Shown in pieces: positions 1 through 8,906 of a stretch of DNA of 64,000 bases; position 1 is the stretch's first letter; each line of letters starts with the position of its first letter. The stretch covers positions 42,253 through 106,252 of the forward strand of contig JBBPZV010000039.1 in assembly GCA_038198775.1 (NCBI GenBank), given 5' to 3'. The DNA is from JACCYJ01 sp038198775. Lineage in GTDB: Bacteria > Actinomycetota > Actinomycetes > Propionibacteriales > Nocardioidaceae. Made by a program: the position numbers and the translations under genes. The notes below the pieces were generated by a model that searched no databases, was not told the DNA's origin, and worked only from the letters and a program-made list of their open reading frames with translations.

Positions 1-1023
1 TTCCTGGTCGCCAACGCGCTGTACTGGCTGCAGGAGTTCCACGTCGACGCGTTGCGCGTGGACGCCGTCGCCTCGATGCTCTACCTGGACTACTCCCGCC
101 GCGAGGGGCAGTGGACGCCCAACGTGCACGGCGGCCGGGAGAACCTCGACGCGGTCGCGTTCCTGCAGGAGGTCAACGCCACCTGCGCTCGGGCCGTGCC
201 GGGATCGACGACCATCGCGGAGGAGTCGACGGCCTGGCCCGGCGTCACCCGCCCCACCCACCTGGGCGGGCTCGGTTTCGACTTGAAGTGGAACATGGGC
301 TGGATGCACGACTCGCTCGCCTACCTCCGGCATGACCCGGTGCACCGCTCGTACCACCACTCGCAGCTGACGTTCGCGATGATGTACGCGTACTCCGAGC
401 ACTTCGTGCTGCCGCTGTCGCACGACGAGGTCGTCCACGGCAAGGCCGCGCTGGCGCGCAAGATGCCCGGTGACCGCTGGCAACGGCTGGCCACCCTGCG
501 GGCCTACCTGGCGTACCTGTGGGCTCATCCGGGCAAGCAGCTGGTGTTCATGGGCATCGAGCTCGGCCAGGAGTCCGAGTGGGCCGAGCAAGCCGAGCTG
601 GACTGGTCGCTGCTCGACGATCCCGCGTCCGCCGGCGTCCACCTGCTGGTGCGCGACCTCAACACCGCCTACCGGGACCGTCCGGCGCTGTGGCTCCGCG
701 ACTCCGACCCGAGCGGGTTCGCGTGGATCGACGCCAACGACGCCACCAACAACACGTTCAGCTTCGTGCGCAGCGACGGGGCGGGCGGGCTGGTGGCGTG
801 CATCGCGAACTTCGCCGCCGTGCCGCACCAAGACTACCGCCTCGGGCTGCCGACGCCTGGTCCCTGGCGCGAGGTCGTCAACACCGACGCCCATGCGTAC
901 GGCGGCTCCGGCGTCGGCAACCTCGGGGTGGTCTCGGCGGTCGAGAAGCCCTGGCACGGCCTCCCGGCCTCGGCCACCTTGGTGATCCCGCCGCTGGCCA
1001 CCCTCTGGCTCGCCCCGGCCTGA
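1..1023 (+). CDS. glgB: 1,4-alpha-glucan branching enzyme, C-terminal part (5' truncated by window)
   Basis: The reading frame is open from base 1, so only the last ~340 residues are present. The enzyme makes alpha-1,6 branches in glycogen in the cytoplasm. The GH13 catalytic residues are visible: the nucleophile Asp in 'LRVDAVASM', the acid/base Glu in 'TIAEEST', and the transition-state Asp in 'LPLSHDEVVHGK'. The C-terminal beta domain characteristic of GlgB follows, ending 'PPLATLWLAPA'. The stop codon lies 8 nt upstream of a two-hairpin repeat on the same strand. Identification is very secure; the N-terminal CBM48 region lies outside the window. Confidence 0.97.
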   Translation, partial: FLVANALYWLQEFHVDALRVDAVASMLYLDYSRREGQWTPNVHGGRENLDAVAFLQEVNATCARAVPGSTTIAEESTAWPGVTRPTHLGGLGFDLKWNMGWMHDSLAYLRHDPVHRSYHHSQLTFAMMYAYSEHFVLPLSHDEVVHGKAALARKMPGDRWQRLATLRAYLAYLWAHPGKQLVFMGIELGQESEWAEQAELDWSLLDDPASAGVHLLVRDLNTAYRDRPALWLRDSDPSGFAWIDANDATNNTFSFVRSDGAGGLVACIANFAAVPHQDYRLGLPTPGPWREVVNTDAHAYGGSGVGNLGVVSAVEKPWHGLPASATLVIPPLATLWLAPA

Positions 1024-1031
1024 CGCGGCGT

Positions 1032-1118
1032 GCCGCTATCCCATGTTCACCTGGGAAAGCGGCACTCCCAATGGCGCGCATCCCGTTCGAAGTGTTGCTC
1101 AGCCACGTGAAGTACGCG
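1032..1118 (+). repeat. Two-hairpin 3' element, copy 1 (after glgB)
   Basis: First of three related ~85-nt elements (others at 41134-41218 minus and 51078-51160 plus). Hairpin A pairs 1032-1043 with 1052-1063 (gccgctatccca / tgggaaagcggc, one mismatch). Hairpin B pairs 1058-1073 with 1084-1099 and has two true mismatches if G-U pairs are allowed. The arms overlap at 1058-1063, so A and B cannot form together. The tail 'cagccac..gaagtacg' is shared with copy 2. It begins 8 nt after the glgB stop. A terminator or RNA-processing role is inferred; there is no U tract. Confidence 0.8.
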
Positions 1119-1190
1119 CCGGCCGGTACGGGTCGCCCGCCACCGGACCAAGCCGGCCAGTCGCCAGCCGGCGATCCGTACCCTGGCCGG

Positions 1191-2087
1191 ATGTCCGCAC
1201 CCGCCCGGCCGACGCTGCGAGACGGCGACGTCGAGCTGCTGGCCCGGCCGGAGCAGGGACGGGAGCTCGACTTCGTGGTGCTTCACGCCGGGGTCGTGGT
1301 GGGCCGCGTCGGGTTGCGTGGGGTCGGTGACCGCCAGGCAGAGCTGTCGTGGTCGACCCCCCGCGGTGACCACCTCGAGCTGGGCACCCGGGCGGTGCGG
1401 CTCCTGATCCGCCATGCCTTCGAAGACCTGGGGCTGATGCGGCTGGAGGCGTACGTCGCGCCGGATGACATGTCGTCCCTTCGGCTGGCTGCTCGCAGCG
1501 GCCTGCGGCGAGAGGGCCTCCTGAGGCGGCGGCAGGGCGTTGACGCCCAGCCTCGCGACCACGTCCTGCTGGCACGGCTGGTCGACGATCCCGACCCCCG
1601 CAGCCGCGAGGGCTTCGTCGCGATGCTCAACGCGTCGCTGCCGACCAAGCGCGTGATCGCCCAGGGGCTGCTGTACGACGACCAGGCCCGGGTGCTGCTT
1701 TGTGAGCTCACGTACAAGCCGGAGTGGGATCTGCCCGGCGGGGTCGTCGAGCCCGGTGAGTCCCCGGCGCGAGGAGTCGTGCGCGAGGTGCGAGAAGAGC
1801 TCGGCGTCGAGGTGGAGGTGCGCGGGCTCGTCACCGTCAACTGGCTCCCGCAGTGGCGCGGCTGGGACGACGCCTGCGTCTTCGTCTTCGACCTGGGGGT
1901 GCTCGACGCCACGCGGGCTGGTTCCCTTCGGCTCGAGCCCGCCGAGCTGGTCGCCGTTCACTGGTGTGAGCCAGCGGCCATCGAGGATCGGGCCGCGGAT
2001 GCCACCGTGACCCTGTTGAGATATCTCACCGGCAAGCGGAACCCGGCCGCCTATCTCGAGATCGGCGCCGAGCCACCGCTTCCCTAG
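1191..2087 (+). CDS. GNAT-like / Nudix hydrolase fusion protein
   Basis: The ATG at 1191 is chosen because the upstream frame reads through glgB's C-terminus and the repeat; it gives 298 residues. Residues ~1-130 resemble a RimJ/GNAT acetyltransferase ('ELGTRAVRLLIRHAFEDLGL', then 'RLAARSGLRREGLLR'). Residues ~145-275 are a Nudix domain with an intact box: G-x5-E, x7, REVREELGV, within 'GGVVEPGESPARGVV' followed by 'REVREELGVE'. Nudix enzymes hydrolyse nucleoside diphosphate derivatives using the REUxEE metal ligands. Substrate and the working status of the acetyltransferase half are unknown; that half looks shortened and its acetyl-CoA loop is weak. It stands alone and converges on the next gene. 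Confidence 0.82.
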   Translation: MSAPARPTLRDGDVELLARPEQGRELDFVVLHAGVVVGRVGLRGVGDRQAELSWSTPRGDHLELGTRAVRLLIRHAFEDLGLMRLEAYVAPDDMSSLRLAARSGLRREGLLRRRQGVDAQPRDHVLLARLVDDPDPRSREGFVAMLNASLPTKRVIAQGLLYDDQARVLLCELTYKPEWDLPGGVVEPGESPARGVVREVREELGVEVEVRGLVTVNWLPQWRGWDDACVFVFDLGVLDATRAGSLRLEPAELVAVHWCEPAAIEDRAADATVTLLRYLTGKRNPAAYLEIGAEPPLP

Positions 2088-2154
2088 GTCCGCCCGAGCC
2101 CGGCGCACTCGTCCTGGCGGTGTGTTGGTGGCAGGAGCCGCCCCGCGAGCCGGC

Positions 2155-3075
2155 TCAGAACAAGGCGCTCGCCAGCCGGCGACGGGCGTCGGCGACCTGC
2201 GGGTCATCGGTGCCGACCACGGAGAACAGCTCCAGCAGCCGCTTCCGCACCTCATCCCGCTCCGGTCCGACCGAGCGAGCGACGAGCCTCAGCAAGCGGT
2301 CGAAAGCGGCTTCGGTGTGCCCCTCCAGCACGTCGACGTCCGCAGCGAGCAGCTGTGCCGCGATGTCGTCTGGTGCGCTGGTCGCAGCGGCCCGTACGGC
2401 TTCGGGATCGGCGCCCTGAGCGCGCGCGGCCAGCCTGACCGCTGCCAGTCGCTCGGCGGCCTCCTCGTCCGCCGGGCTGACTGCGACGAGGTGCTCGTAC
2501 GCGGCGATCGCGCCGTCGAGGTCCCCCGCGGCCAGCGCCTGGTCGCCGACCGCGAAGCGGGGGTCGTCGACCGGCTCGTCCGGCTCGTCGGGACCGACGA
2601 CCGCGCGTGGGGTGGCGCGGCCGGTGACGCCGTTGGCGGCAGCTACCTTGAGCAGCTCGTCGAGGTAACGGCGGGCATCCGCCTCGTCCACGGTGCCCTG
2701 GAAGAGCGGCACCGGCTGGCCCCGCACCAGCCCCAGCACGAACGGCACCCCCTGAGCCCCGATGGCTGCGGCGATCTGCTGGTTGGCGTCCACGTCGACC
2801 AGCGCCAGCAGGAACCGTCCGGCCATCTCGTCAGCGAGCGCGGACAGCAGCTCGTTCTGCCGGATGCTCGCCGGCGCCCGGGGGCTCCAGAGCGACAGCA
2901 CGACGACGTGGTCGAGGGACGCCTCCAGGACTTCGGTCTGGAACGCCTGCTCGTCGACGTCGACGACGTAGGCACCCGGGCCGCCAGGGCCACCGCCGGC
3001 AGGGACGGGACGCAGACCGGACAGGTCCACGGCCCCCGGTCGCGAGAAGTCCGAAGAGGAGGTCATGGGCGCCAT
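2155..3075 (-). CDS. Thioredoxin-fold/TPR co-chaperone-like protein (CnoX/YbbN type), no CxxC
   Basis: 306 residues. Residues ~35-140 are a thioredoxin fold ('VVVLSLWSPRAPAS', 'LALVDVDANQQIAAAIGAQGVPFVLGL' region, cis-Pro in 'GVPFVL'). Residues ~175-306 are Ala-rich TPR-like helices. The active-site position reads W-S-P-R-A-P where thioredoxins have WCxxC, so it cannot do disulfide exchange. This matches the YbbN/CnoX family, which act as chaperedoxins or scaffolds. The first ATG (3075) and a second four codons later are both possible. A related gene lies near the icmA/glgB neighbourhood in Streptomyces, as I recall. It lies 33 nt upstream of the mutase gene's neighbour region on the same strand but is probably separate. 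Confidence 0.85.
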   Translation of the reverse strand: MAPMTSSSDFSRPGAVDLSGLRPVPAGGGPGGPGAYVVDVDEQAFQTEVLEASLDHVVVLSLWSPRAPASIRQNELLSALADEMAGRFLLALVDVDANQQIAAAIGAQGVPFVLGLVRGQPVPLFQGTVDEADARRYLDELLKVAAANGVTGRATPRAVVGPDEPDEPVDDPRFAVGDQALAAGDLDGAIAAYEHLVAVSPADEEAAERLAAVRLAARAQGADPEAVRAAATSAPDDIAAQLLAADVDVLEGHTEAAFDRLLRLVARSVGPERDEVRKRLLELFSVVGTDDPQVADARRRLASALF

Positions 3076-3108
3076 TGTGGCAACCCTCGTACGCCTTGGT
3101 GCCGCCGG

Positions 3109-4791
3109 TCAGAAGCGAGCGGGCTCGCGGTACTCGCCCCAGACCTCCCGCAGCGCGTCGCAGATCTCGCCGAGCGTCGCCTCCGCGCGGGCAGCGTCCA
3201 GCATCGGCTCGAGCATGTTGTCGGTGCCACGGGCGGCAGCAGTCATGCGGTCCAGCGCGACGTCGACCGCGCGCTGGTCGCGCTCGCTGCGGCGGCGCTC
3301 CAACGCCGCCACCTGCTCGACCTCGACCTGGTGGGAGACCCGGAGGATCTCGAGGTCGTCGGTCACCGAGCTCTTGTGGCAGTTGACCCCGACGATGCGC
3401 TTGTCGCCCTTTTCCAGCGCCACCTGATACTGGAAGGCCGCCTCGGCGATCTCGGAGGAGAACCAGCCGTCCTCGATGCCGCGGAGGATGCCAGAGGTCA
3501 TCGGCCCGATCGCATGCTCGGCCTGGTCGCCGCCACCCATGGCCAGGATCTTGGTGAAGGTCTCCTCCGCCTCGGCCTCCAGCCTGTCGGTGAGCGCCTC
3601 GACGTACCACGAGCCGCCCAGCGGGTCGGCGACGTTGACCACCCCGGTCTCCTCCATCAGCACCTGCTGGGTGCGCATCGCGATCTCCGCGGCCCGCTCG
3701 GTCGGCAGCGCCAGCGTCTCGTCCAAGGCGTTGGTGTGCAGGGAGTTGGTCCCGCCGAGCACCGCGGCCAGGGCCTCGACGGCGGTGCGCACGACGTTGT
3801 TGTACGGCTGCTGCGCGGTGAGCGAGACACCTGCGGTCTGGGTGTGGAAGCGCAGCCACTGCGCCCGGGCGGTGGTTGCGCCGTAGACGTCGCGCATCCA
3901 CCGCGCCCAGATCCGCCGGGCCGCCCGGAACTTCGCGATCTCCTCGAAGAAGTCGACGTGGGCATCGAAGAAGAACGACAGCCCCGGCGCGAACGTGTCG
4001 ACGTCCAGCCCCCGGGACTGGCCGAGCTCGACGTAGCCGAAGCCGTCGGCGAGGGTGAAGGCGAGCTCCTGGGCTGCGGTCGAACCGGCCTCGCGAATGT
4101 GGTAGCCGCTGACCGACAGCGGTTTGTACGCCGGGATCCGCTCGGCGCAGTACTCCATCAGGTCACCGATCAGGCGCAGATGCGGCTCCGGGGGGAACAA
4201 CCACTCCTTCTGCGCGATGTACTCCTTGAAGATGTCGGTCTGCAGGGTCCCATCGAGCCCGGCGATGTCGACCCCCTGCCGCTCGGCGGCGACGAGGTAC
4301 ATGCAGAAGATGGGAACCGCGGGTCCGGAGATCGTCATCGAGGTCGTCACCGAGCCCAGCGGGATGTCGGCGAAGAGCTGCTCCATGTCCGCCGCCGTGT
4401 CGACCGCGACGCCGCAGTGGCCGACCTCTCCCAGCGCCCTGGCGTCGTCGGAGTCGCGGCCCATCAACGTCGGCATGTCGAACGCCACCGACAGCCCGCC
4501 GCCCCCGGAGCGCAGGATCATCTGGTAACGCTGGTTGGTCTGCTCGGCGCTGCCGAAGCCCGCGAACTGCCGGATCGTCCACGTCCGGCCGCGATAACCG
4601 GTGGTGTACAACCCACGGGTGAACGGGAACTCACCAGGCCACCCGATCCGGTCGAAGCCGTCGGTGTCCTTGTCGTCCGGCCCGTACACCGGGTCCACCC
4701 CGACGCCGGACAGCGTGGTGAAGTCGGCGTCGCGGACCCGCGAGGCCGCGTACCGCTGCTGCCAGCGCTCGCGTCCGGTGCGCTCGTCCAT
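3109..4791 (-). CDS. icmA: Acyl-CoA mutase large subunit, isobutyryl-CoA mutase type
   Basis: 560 residues, a TIM-barrel B12-dependent mutase subunit without a cobalamin-binding domain, so it needs a separate small subunit (IcmB), not found here. IcmA interconverts isobutyryl-CoA and n-butyryl-CoA. Specificity residues are diagnostic: Phe76 in 'WTIRQFAGFG' replaces the Tyr89 of methylmalonyl-CoA mutase, and Gln194 in 'TDIFKEYIAQ' replaces its Arg207. These are the Phe80/Gln198 pair described for IcmA. The ATG at 4791 follows a strong GGGGAGGA ribosome binding site. It would link valine catabolism to the butyryl/crotonyl-CoA pool used by Ccr. Methylmalonyl-CoA mutase is the alternative name that automated annotation may give. 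Confidence 0.9.
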   Translation of the reverse strand: MDERTGRERWQQRYAASRVRDADFTTLSGVGVDPVYGPDDKDTDGFDRIGWPGEFPFTRGLYTTGYRGRTWTIRQFAGFGSAEQTNQRYQMILRSGGGGLSVAFDMPTLMGRDSDDARALGEVGHCGVAVDTAADMEQLFADIPLGSVTTSMTISGPAVPIFCMYLVAAERQGVDIAGLDGTLQTDIFKEYIAQKEWLFPPEPHLRLIGDLMEYCAERIPAYKPLSVSGYHIREAGSTAAQELAFTLADGFGYVELGQSRGLDVDTFAPGLSFFFDAHVDFFEEIAKFRAARRIWARWMRDVYGATTARAQWLRFHTQTAGVSLTAQQPYNNVVRTAVEALAAVLGGTNSLHTNALDETLALPTERAAEIAMRTQQVLMEETGVVNVADPLGGSWYVEALTDRLEAEAEETFTKILAMGGGDQAEHAIGPMTSGILRGIEDGWFSSEIAEAAFQYQVALEKGDKRIVGVNCHKSSVTDDLEILRVSHQVEVEQVAALERRRSERDQRAVDVALDRMTAAARGTDNMLEPMLDAARAEATLGEICDALREVWGEYREPARF

Positions 4792-4962
4792 GTCCTCCCC
4801 TTCCGTGGACCCTGGTCGAGATAGTAGGCGTCGAAGCCGACTCGCACCCGCTCCGGGCGGACCCGGGTTGCAGTCGTGCAACGATTTCGGCGAGCGCTCG
4901 GGTTCGCCTCGTCCGTGCTGTTGGCTGCCTGTCGAACCTGCCCGTGCCAGGTCGGAGGGACT

Positions 4963-5862
4963 GTGAGCACCGTCGCCACCGCAGCGCACCCGGCGGCACG
5001 CGCCCCCGGGCTCGGAGTTCGCTGCCGCGGAGTAGTCCACCTCTACCGCACCTTCGAGGGTCACGACGTGGTCGCCCTTCAGGGGGTGGATCTCGACATC
5101 GAGCCGGGTGAGCGGGTGGCGTTCCTGGGCCCGTCCGGATCGGGGAAGTCCACGCTGATGACCCTGCTCGGGGGGATCCAGCGTCCCTCGGCGGGCAAGA
5201 TCTTCGTCGGTGAGGACGAGATCAGCCGGCTGAGCGAGGCCGCGGTGGCGCGGCTAAGGGCCCGGCGGGTGAGCACGATGCTCCAGGGCGCCACGCGCAA
5301 CCTGCTGGGATACGCCACCGCCCGGCAGAACCTCACCTTCGCCAAGCTGGCCATGCGCCCGGCCGACCGGCGCCGTGCCCGAGACGACATGGAGCTGCTG
5401 GTACGCATGGGGCTGGAGAAGCAGGCCCGGCAGGTGGTGGCGACGATGTCCGGGGGCCAGCGGCAACGGTTGGCACTTGCCTGCGCCGTGGTGTCGAACC
5501 CGCAGCTGCTGCTTGCCGACGAACCCACCAGCCAGCTCGGCCACCGCGACCGCGACGAGGTGCTCGCGCTGATCCACCGGCTCGGTGACAGCTACGGCAC
5601 CACGATCGTGATCGTCACCCACCAGCCCGAGGTGGCCGACACCTTCCCCCGCACGGTCCGGATGCTCGGCGGCCGGGTCGGCTCGGAGGGCCGCGAGGGT
5701 GCCGAGTACGTCGTGGTCGGCAAGGACGGGGTCTTGCACCTGCCCGCCGAGGTGGCCCGGGAATGGCCGCCCGGCACGCTCGTCCGGGTCCAGCCGGAGC
5801 GGCGTGACCAGGTGCTGCTGACTCGGCCGTCCGGGGACGCCTCCGGGGACGGGAGCCGGTGA
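4963..5862 (+). CDS. ABC transporter ATP-binding protein (first of pair)
   Basis: 299 residues from the GTG at 4963, which sits just after a GGAGGGA ribosome binding site; the frame extends upstream without support. It has Walker A 'GPSGSGKST', Q-loop 'TMLQGATRN', signature 'MSGGQRQRLALA', Walker B 'LLLADEPTS' and the switch His in 'IVTHQPEVADTF'. The D-loop is unusual (SQLGHRD). A C-terminal extension of ~60 residues follows the ATPase fold. It belongs to the MacB/LolD-type ATPases that work with FtsX-like permeases and starts a four-gene operon (to 11971). It is divergent from icmA across 171 bp. Substrate unknown; export or extraction of lipid, lipoprotein or peptide is typical of the family. 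Confidence 0.93.
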   Translation: MSTVATAAHPAARAPGLGVRCRGVVHLYRTFEGHDVVALQGVDLDIEPGERVAFLGPSGSGKSTLMTLLGGIQRPSAGKIFVGEDEISRLSEAAVARLRARRVSTMLQGATRNLLGYATARQNLTFAKLAMRPADRRRARDDMELLVRMGLEKQARQVVATMSGGQRQRLALACAVVSNPQLLLADEPTSQLGHRDRDEVLALIHRLGDSYGTTIVIVTHQPEVADTFPRTVRMLGGRVGSEGREGAEYVVVGKDGVLHLPAEVAREWPPGTLVRVQPERRDQVLLTRPSGDASGDGSR

Positions 5863-6545
5863 TGGGATCGCTCACGCTCGTCGATGTCGAGGTCCTGGTC
5901 GGCGACCGGCCGATCCTGTCCGAGGTCAGCCTCGAGCTGCGCGCCGGTGAGGTGAGCGCGGTGGGAGGCCCGTCCGGCTCGGGCAAGACCACGCTGCTGT
6001 CGGTGGCGGGCGGGCTGCTGGCGCCGACTCGTGGCACCGCGTCCTTCGCCGGGCGCGACATGTGGGGTGGCGACGGTGACCCACGCCCCGAGGTGGCGTT
6101 CGTCCTGCAGGTGTACGGCCTGGTGCCGATCCTGTCGGCACGGGAGAACGTGTCGGTGGCGCTGCGTGCCCGCGGGGTCCCGCCGGATGCCGCCGACGAG
6201 CGCGCGGACGCCGAGCTGACGCGCTTCCACGTGGGCGACCTCGGCGACCGCCAGGTCGAGGAGCTGTCGGGGGGCCAGATGCAGCGGGTGGCGTGCGCGC
6301 GGGCCTTCGCCGTGGACGCCGCAATCCTTCTCGCCGACGAGCCCACCAGCGAGCTCGACGAGTACAACCGCGACTACGTGGTCTCCCAGCTGCACGCCGA
6401 GGCCGAACGCGGCGCGGTGGTGGTCGTGGCCAGCCACGACCCGGCCGTCGTGGACGCCGCCGACGCTCACGTGCTGCTCGACGACGGGCGCCTTAGCGAC
6501 CACGTCGAGCCGCCCTCCCCGGCTCGCGCACCCGTCGGTTGGTAG
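5862..6545 (+). CDS. ABC transporter ATP-binding protein (second of pair)
   Basis: 227 residues. The ATG at 5862 overlaps the previous stop by one base (TGATG); a GTG directly before it (5859) is an alternative. Walker A 'GPSGSGKTT', Q-loop 'VLQVYGLVP', signature 'LSGGQMQRVACARAFA', Walker B 'ILLADEPTSELDE' and the switch region 'VVVASHDPAVVDAADA' are all intact. It is more canonical than its upstream neighbour. Having two different ATPases followed by two different permeases suggests a heteromeric transporter, or two systems expressed together. Translational coupling with both neighbours is likely from the spacing. Confidence 0.93.
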   Translation: MGSLTLVDVEVLVGDRPILSEVSLELRAGEVSAVGGPSGSGKTTLLSVAGGLLAPTRGTASFAGRDMWGGDGDPRPEVAFVLQVYGLVPILSARENVSVALRARGVPPDAADERADAELTRFHVGDLGDRQVEELSGGQMQRVACARAFAVDAAILLADEPTSELDEYNRDYVVSQLHAEAERGAVVVVASHDPAVVDAADAHVLLDDGRLSDHVEPPSPARAPVGW

Positions 6546-6557
6546 CAGGCGCCGACG

Positions 6558-8906
6558 GTGGTCACGCTGCGCGGTCTCCGAGCCCGAGCCAGCCAGTCCT
6601 TGGCGCTGTTCGCGATGGGCGTGCTGGCCGTCGCGGGGTGCGTCCTCGCGGTGTCGTACAGCGAGGCGACACACACCTCGACCGGGGCCGCCGGCGCGCT
6701 GCTGCTGCTCGGTGCGGTCGCCATCGCCTCGCAGGGCGCCGCATCGGTGCGTTCCCGGCGGGCCGAGATCGCGCTGGCACAGCTTCGGGGGCGCCGCGGC
6801 GTCGGGCTGCTCGCAGCGGCCGTCGGGGAGCCGGCGCTGATCCTGGTCGCGGCCGCCGCCCTGGGCACCGTCTCGGGGTGGCTGCTGGCCAAGGCCGCCG
6901 TCCACCGCTGGGTGGGCTCCGGGGTCGCCGCCGTCACAATGACGGCCAGCGACTGGGCAACCGCTGTCGCGATGCTGCTTGCCGGCGCCCTGGTCGTGGT
7001 CGCCGTGAGCTGGCGTACGGCCTTCGAACCGCTCGCCGGGAAGCTGGACGCCACGGACCGGCCCCGGCCAGCGACGCCGGCCGGGACCTTCTTGGCGGTG
7101 CTGGTACTCGTCGGTGCCGGCGTGGCTGTCTACCAGGCTCGGTCGCTGGGCGCTCAGCGCGCAGACTGGGTCAGCTATCTCAGTCCGGCTGTCGTCGGGC
7201 TGGCGGCCGGACAGCTGGCGGTCTGGTCGGTCGCGATCGGCGCCGGGCTTGCGCTGCGGCTGCCACGGGTGAACCGTGGCGTCGGGTGGTTCCTGACGTT
7301 GCGGCGGCTGACCCGGCGCGACAACACCGCGAGCGCGCTGCGCATCGTGGTCGCAGCGGTCGTGGTGGCCGGCCTGGCCGGCAGCGGCTGGTTCGGGTCG
7401 AGCGGCTGGCGCGACCAGACCGCCCGAGTGGACATCGGTGGGCCGTTGGCGTTCGACGTTCCCGCCGGCGGCCTCGCGGCGTACCTCGCTTCGCACGACG
7501 TCGACCCGCAGGGCCGGTGGCTGATGGCGATCGTCGCCTCGCCACAACCGTCCGGCCGCTCCAGTCGCGACGCCTTCGTCGACACCGGCCGCTGGAACCG
7601 CGTCGTCGGATCCTTCTACGCCGACACCCCGGTGGGCGGGGTCACCGGCCAGATCGGCGCCCTGTCTCCCGCCAGCGTGGTGCAGTACGCCACGGGAGAC
7701 CGGGTCTCGGTGCGGCTCACCGCCGGTTCGGTGCGCCGGGCCTGGCCCCGCGCCTTGCTCCGGCGGGTGAGCGGCTTCACACCCTACGACTTCGCCGCAC
7801 TGAGATTCACGATCGGGTACGTCGACGGCCGGGGCGACCAGCACCAGCTCCGGCTGCCCGAGGGGCAGACCGACTACCCCGACCCGGTGCGGGCGGGAGT
7901 CGTCGGGTACACGGCGCACGCCCCCGCCTGCGCCCGCCGGTGCGCGGTCACCAGCGTGTCCGTCCAGGGCAAGACCGAGCACCCGCTCCGGGTCACCGAG
8001 ATGTCGTTCGGTGACCTGCGGCTGATCCCGGCCGGCCCGGGAGGTCCGAGCGCGGCGGCCGACACCCGGGCCGTGCGCAGCGAAGTCTCGGGCAACGGCC
8101 TCGCGCTGTCACTGACCGACCCGAACCACGCCCGCCAGCTGCTCGAATGGCGACCGGAAGCCGCGCCCGTGCTGACCACCCCCGGGCTCCGGCTGGCCCA
8201 CTCGCACGGCCAGCCCGTGGCGCACGGGGTGGACGGGGCTCCCCACCCGGTGCGCGTCGCCGGCCAGGTTGCGGCGCTCCCCGTTCTCGGCCGCGCCGGG
8301 CTGCTGCTGGACCTGGGCGAGGCGCTGCGTGGCGCCGGTGCCCAGATCCCGCAGTCGCAGACCTCGATTCTCGCCCGGGCGGACACCCCGGCCTCCGTCG
8401 TCGATCGGCTGCGCGCCACCGGGATCGTCGAAGCCGAGCGCACCTACCCGCAGGCGCTTGCCGCCGTAGAGCGCAGTACGGCCGCGGAGGGGACCCGGCT
8501 GTTCGCGATCGTGGCGGTCTTCGGGCTGCTCATCGCCGCGGTGAGCACCGCCTCGGGCGTCCTCGAGCAACGCCGACTCCGACGCGACGAGGCAGCGTCG
8601 CTGCGGGTCGTCGGGGTGGGGACCGGAGTCGTCGCGACGGCGTACCGCAGGGAGGCCTTCGCGCTCGGAGCCGGGGTGGCGGTCGTCGGCGGGCTGATGC
8701 TGTGGCTCGCCTGCCGACTCCTGCTCGGCGTGCTCCCGCTGGTGCACCCCGGCGAGTTCGGCCTGCTCTTCGACGCCGCCCCGCCGCTGACCATCGTGGC
8801 CGGGCTCGCCGTGGCCGCGGGCGCCTTCGTGGCGCTGACGGTCTACCTCGGCCTTTCCGCAGTCGCCCGCACCTCACCGCCCAGCCTGCTGCGGGAGGAC
8901 CGGTGA
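6558..8906 (+). CDS. FtsX-like ABC transporter permease
   Basis: 782 residues from GTG 6558, 12 nt after the ATPase gene. It has an N-terminal membrane block (residues ~10-260), a large external region (~290-640), and a C-terminal FtsX core with 'RRDEAASLRVVGVG' between membrane helices. It shares segments with the next gene: 'GRWLMA' in the external domain, 'ILARADTPASVVD', and the 'AASLRVVGV' motif. The two are therefore paralogues. FtsX/MacB-type permeases couple cytoplasmic ATP hydrolysis to work on extracytoplasmic substrates, often without transport across the bilayer. Substrate cannot be told from sequence. Confidence 0.9.
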   Translation: MVTLRGLRARASQSLALFAMGVLAVAGCVLAVSYSEATHTSTGAAGALLLLGAVAIASQGAASVRSRRAEIALAQLRGRRGVGLLAAAVGEPALILVAAAALGTVSGWLLAKAAVHRWVGSGVAAVTMTASDWATAVAMLLAGALVVVAVSWRTAFEPLAGKLDATDRPRPATPAGTFLAVLVLVGAGVAVYQARSLGAQRADWVSYLSPAVVGLAAGQLAVWSVAIGAGLALRLPRVNRGVGWFLTLRRLTRRDNTASALRIVVAAVVVAGLAGSGWFGSSGWRDQTARVDIGGPLAFDVPAGGLAAYLASHDVDPQGRWLMAIVASPQPSGRSSRDAFVDTGRWNRVVGSFYADTPVGGVTGQIGALSPASVVQYATGDRVSVRLTAGSVRRAWPRALLRRVSGFTPYDFAALRFTIGYVDGRGDQHQLRLPEGQTDYPDPVRAGVVGYTAHAPACARRCAVTSVSVQGKTEHPLRVTEMSFGDLRLIPAGPGGPSAAADTRAVRSEVSGNGLALSLTDPNHARQLLEWRPEAAPVLTTPGLRLAHSHGQPVAHGVDGAPHPVRVAGQVAALPVLGRAGLLLDLGEALRGAGAQIPQSQTSILARADTPASVVDRLRATGIVEAERTYPQALAAVERSTAAEGTRLFAIVAVFGLLIAAVSTASGVLEQRRLRRDEAASLRVVGVGTGVVATAYRREAFALGAGVAVVGGLMLWLACRLLLGVLPLVHPGEFGLLFDAAPPLTIVAGLAVAAGAFVALTVYLGLSAVARTSPPSLLREDR

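Noticed and set aside
2122..4824. 900-residue open frame on the plus strand
   Set aside because: It is antisense to the TPR/thioredoxin and icmA genes, has repetitive Arg/Gly/Asp composition and no domain. High G+C makes long shadow frames common.
5592..7982. 796-residue open frame on the minus strand
   Set aside because: Antisense to the ABC operon, Gly/Arg/Asp-rich, no family match; the plus-strand genes have clear motifs and ribosome binding sites.
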